Source: an uncultured Shinella sp.
Lineage (GTDB): Bacteria > Pseudomonadota > Alphaproteobacteria > Rhizobiales > Rhizobiaceae
DNA length: 8,029 nucleotides
Direction: 5' to 3'
Assembly: GCA_946481465.1 (NCBI GenBank)
Contig: CAMLOC010000127.1
Location: 1 to 8,029 of the forward strand
The position numbers and the translations under genes are program-made. Under the pieces are notes generated by a model. That model was not told where the DNA came from, did not search any database, and saw only the letters and a list, made by a program, of their open reading frames with translations. Of the stretch, positions 6,171 to 8,029 are shown in pieces; positions within the stretch are counted from its first letter, which is position 1, and the number at the start of each line of letters is the position of its first letter.

Positions 6171-7448
6171 TTACTGGCTGCGGGCGACAAGGTCCTTGGC
6201 GAAGCCCTCGAGTTCGGCAAGGCCATCCTTGATGTCCGTGCGCGAGCCGGCGATCAGCTCTTCCAGGATGATGCCCCAGCGGTCGCCGAGATCGGGCCAG
6301 AGCGGGCTCTGCCAGAAATTGACGGCAGTAACCTTGCCGGTGTCGGCCAGCGCCTGGCCGAGATCGGGGCCGTAGAGCTTGGCGAAGGTCTCGCTGGTCA
6401 TGATGCTGGTGCGGTTCAGCTCGCTGAACTGGTTGGCTTCCAGGCGCCGCTGCTCGTTTTCCTTGGAGGTCGCCCAGGCGATGAACAGGCCGGCGCAGGC
6501 CTTCGACGCGTCGTCCGCATTGGCCTTGGCGCCGATGGCGAGGCCATGGCCGTAACCGCCGCCGGTGAGCGGCGTCGGCGGCGGCAGGTAGCCGACCTTG
6601 CCGGCGACCTGAGAGGACTTCGGATCGATCGCCATGCCGACGAGCGGCGTCGATTCCACCAGCATCGCCACCTGGCCGGAGGTGAAGGCCCCGACCGATT
6701 CGTCCCATCCGCCGGTCTGCGTGCCGGGTGCGGAATATTTGAACAGGTCGAGATAGGTTTCCGTCGCCTTGACGGCCGCCTCGCTGTTGAATTTCGGCGT
6801 GTTGCCGTCGAACCATTCGCCGCCGAAGCCCTTGAAATAGGGCATCCAGCGCCAGACATTCGCGCCCGAGCCGCGCTGGCCGCGCAGCGCGATGCCGTAG
6901 ATGCCCTTGTCCGGCTGGTGCAGTTTCCGGACGGCTTCCTTCATCTCGTCGAGCGTCGTCGGCGGCTTGATGCCGGCGGCCTCCAGCAGGTCCTTGCGGT
7001 AGACGAGCAGGTCGCCGCCGCCCGTCAGCGGCGCGAACCAGACCTTGCCGTCATAGGTCGCGACCTTCTGGCGGCCGGGGTCGAAATCGGCATAGTCGTA
7101 TTCCTTGGGATAATAGTCCTCGAGCGGCGCGACCCAGCCGGCGGATGCGAACAGCGCGACGTTCGCCTCGTCGATATAGTACACGTTGTACTTGCCGATG
7201 GTGGAGGCGTCCGCCTTGGTCTTGGCGCGGCGGTCGTTCTCGTTGAGATAGTCGATCTCGAAGGATGCGCCGCCGGAGAGTTTCGCAAACTCGTCCTTGT
7301 AGTTTTCCAGAAGCGTCAGGCCGTCGCGCGGCTGGGCGAGCACGCGGATCGTGCCGGAGCACTCGGCGGCCAGCGCAATCGACGAAACAGACCCGGCAAG
7401 AAGGCATGCAGAGGCGATGCTCGAAACGAGCGTCTTCACGGATGTCAT
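6171..7448 (-). CDS. Extracellular sugar/polyol-binding protein (family 1, CUT1)
   Basis: Periplasmic receptor that captures the substrate for the two permeases; 425 residues, typical for family 1 sugar-binding proteins (SBP_bac_1). A signal peptide covers about residues 1-27 (Lys5, a hydrophobic/small core, ALA before Ala28). Cys30 is not in a proper lipobox (preceded by Glu), so a lipoprotein is unlikely. The mature protein starts CSGTIRVLAQPRDGL. The hinge-region segment WFAPLTGGGDLLVYRKDLL (137-155) followed by EAAGIKPPTTLDEM matches the family's usual strand-then-YRKDLLEKAGI block. Aromatic-rich segments such as NVWRWMPYFKGFGGEWF are likely parts of the ligand cleft. The start has GGAGG 7 bases upstream. 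First gene of the polyol operon. The ligand is inferred to be a sugar alcohol only because of the dehydrogenase downstream; a sugar is also possible. Confidence 0.92.
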   Translation of the reverse strand: MTSVKTLVSSIASACLLAGSVSSIALAAECSGTIRVLAQPRDGLTLLENYKDEFAKLSGGASFEIDYLNENDRRAKTKADASTIGKYNVYYIDEANVALFASAGWVAPLEDYYPKEYDYADFDPGRQKVATYDGKVWFAPLTGGGDLLVYRKDLLEAAGIKPPTTLDEMKEAVRKLHQPDKGIYGIALRGQRGSGANVWRWMPYFKGFGGEWFDGNTPKFNSEAAVKATETYLDLFKYSAPGTQTGGWDESVGAFTSGQVAMLVESTPLVGMAIDPKSSQVAGKVGYLPPPTPLTGGGYGHGLAIGAKANADDASKACAGLFIAWATSKENEQRRLEANQFSELNRTSIMTSETFAKLYGPDLGQALADTGKVTAVNFWQSPLWPDLGDRWGIILEELIAGSRTDIKDGLAELEGFAKDLVARSQ

Positions 7449-7515
7449 GGATGAACCTCCCTCAAGGTATCGTTGGTCGGCGCGGCACGACCTCCTCGTG
7501 GCCTGCGCCAATCTT

Positions 7516-7535
7516 TCAGCGAACATCTTCGCTGA
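7516..7535 (-). promoter_or_regulatory. Perfect inverted repeat near the expected transcription start of the polyol operon
   Basis: Arms TCAGCGAA (7516-7523) and TTCGCTGA (7528-7535) are exact reverse complements separated by CATC. It lies 5 bases downstream of the candidate -10 box at 7541-7546, so it would cover the start site, where a repressor would act. If transcribed it could instead form a hairpin at the very 5' end of the message. Direct repeats, not inverted ones, are usual for AraC-type regulators, so a second regulator is possible. Confidence 0.5.
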
Positions 7536-7540
7536 CACTG

Positions 7541-7546
7541 ATATTA
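7541..7546 (-). promoter_or_regulatory. Candidate -10 box of the polyol operon
   Basis: On the minus strand this reads TAATAT, one change from TATAAT at each of two positions. No good -35 lies 16-18 bases upstream (the hexamers there read about CTAGTT), which is what one expects of a promoter that depends on an activator. Predicted leader from about 7534 to the ATG at 7448 is roughly 85 bases. Confidence 0.35.
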
Positions 7547-7578
7547 GCGGAGGAAATTTGGGGAACTAGCGCGCCAGA

Positions 7579-7630
7579 TGCGAGGAATCTGTACTTTAAT
7601 GCGATATATCATGCTGCACTGCGAAAAATC
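7579..7630. promoter_or_regulatory. Three direct repeats TGCGA-N3-ATC: candidate AraC-type operator array
   Basis: The motif TGCGA-N3-ATC occurs at 7579-7589, 7600-7610 and 7620-7630, always in the same orientation, at spacings of 21 and 20 bp, about two helical turns. Read in the direction of the operon it is GAT-N3-TCGCA. If transcription starts near 7534, the sites centre at about -50, -71 and -91. The spacing, orientation and position fit binding by the AraC-family regulator encoded directly upstream. The core matches are visible in the sequence; binding is inferred. Confidence 0.6.
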
Positions 7631-7634
7631 GGCC

Positions 7635-8029
7635 TTATCTGCGCAAGGTTTCATCGGGCGATAGAAGATCATCCCGCATCGGGCGCCGCTGCGGCGTCAG
7701 GCGGCGATAGGCCGAGGGCGTCATGCGGTGCTGGCGCAGGAATGTCCGGTTGAAATTGGAGATGTTCAGGTAGCCGACCTCGAAGCAGATGTCGGTGATC
7801 GGCATGTCGCTTTCCGCCAGCAGCTTGCAGGCCTGCCAGATGCGCAGCTTGTTGACGTGATCGGTGAAGGTGTTGCCGGTGTTCTTCTTGAAGAAGCGTG
7901 AGAAGGCGCTTTCGCTCATGCCGGCGAGATCGGCAACGTCGGACAGGCGGATGTCGGTCGAAAAGTTGCGATAGATGAAGACGAGGGCGCGCTGGAGGGC
8001 ATCGAGCGTCTCGGCATCGAGCTTTGGCG
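7635..8029 (-). CDS. AraC-family transcriptional regulator, C-terminal part (5' end beyond window)
   Basis: DNA-binding regulator, very likely the activator of the polyol operon. About 130 C-terminal residues are visible and the frame is open to the window edge. They form the complete double helix-turn-helix domain: the first unit is RLSDVADLAGMSESAFSRFF followed by KKNTG, and the second is MPITDICFEVGYLNISNFNR followed by TFLRQHRMTPSAYRR, the classic AraC/XylS signature ending in the PxxYRR motif. The ATG at 7919 lies inside the first helix-turn-helix unit, so it is not the start. The ligand-sensing N-terminal domain is outside. It lies 186 bases upstream of the binding-protein gene in the same direction, with no terminator visible between them, so some read-through into the operon is possible. 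Confidence 0.93.
   Translation of the reverse strand, partial: PKLDAETLDALQRALVFIYRNFSTDIRLSDVADLAGMSESAFSRFFKKNTGNTFTDHVNKLRIWQACKLLAESDMPITDICFEVGYLNISNFNRTFLRQHRMTPSAYRRLTPQRRPMRDDLLSPDETLRR

Noticed and set aside
6051..7454. Long plus-strand open frame (467 residues) opposite the sugar-binding-protein gene
   Set aside because: Same reason: it mirrors a full family 1 binding-protein gene, has biased composition, and begins inside the permease gene.
7599..7614. GATATATC palindrome flanked by ATGC repeats as an independent operator
   Set aside because: It is better explained as the middle copy of the three TGCGA-N3-ATC repeats.
7619..7636. Terminator after the AraC-family gene
   Set aside because: The minus strand has a T-run here but no stem before it; the nearby CGCAG copies are in direct, not inverted, orientation.
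7635..7919. Short complete 94-residue AraC-like protein starting at 7919
   Set aside because: The frame stays open upstream to the window edge and encodes the rest of the first helix-turn-helix unit, so the gene is a longer regulator cut by the edge.
1..8029. Mobile element, CRISPR array, tRNA or defence system
   Set aside because: I saw no transposase, terminal inverted repeats, regularly spaced long repeats, cloverleaf or defence-type domain. Every sizeable coding region is accounted for by transport, catabolism or regulation.

Overview
The window is high-GC DNA, tightly packed with genes. Family-level protein similarity, dense ABC-transporter content and a stand-alone DUF1127 small protein point to an alphaproteobacterium of the Rhizobiaceae type (Rhizobium, Ensifer, Shinella or Agrobacterium). 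The genus is inferred from general family knowledge, not from a marker gene. All genes lie on the minus strand except the DUF1127 gene. I saw no tRNA, rRNA, insertion sequence, CRISPR array or phage gene.

Left block (1 to 1723, minus strand): a branched-chain/hydrophobic amino acid type (HAAT) ABC transporter. It starts with a periplasmic type I binding protein and continues into a LivH-like permease cut by the left edge. The remaining components (LivM, LivG, LivF types) would be expected beyond the left edge. The next 288 bases hold the control region shared by this operon and a divergent 47-residue DUF1127 gene (2012 to 2155, plus strand). A bidirectional hairpin terminator follows, between the DUF1127 gene and the convergent sugar operon.

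Right block (2270 to 8029, minus strand): in order of transcription, an AraC-family regulator (partial, right edge), a regulatory gap of 186 bp, then a CUT1-type sugar ABC operon. The operon encodes a periplasmic binding protein, two MalF/MalG-like permeases, a zinc-type medium-chain polyol dehydrogenase of the xylitol/sorbitol dehydrogenase group, and a MalK/UgpC-type ATPase. The dehydrogenase gene sits between the second permease gene and the ATPase gene. The simplest reading is an uptake-plus-first-oxidation module: a polyol is imported unphosphorylated and oxidised to a ketose, with the kinase encoded elsewhere. The substrate is not fixed by the sequence; xylitol or another pentitol/hexitol is the best guess.

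The most notable non-coding signal is in the AraC-to-operon gap. The motif TGCGA-N3-ATC occurs three times in the same orientation at 7579, 7600 and 7620, spaced 21 and 20 bp, upstream of a possible -10 box. This is the arrangement expected of an AraC-type activator array. A perfect inverted repeat (8-bp arms, 4-bp spacer) lies where the transcript would start. A strong hairpin between the binding-protein gene and the first permease gene probably tunes their relative expression.
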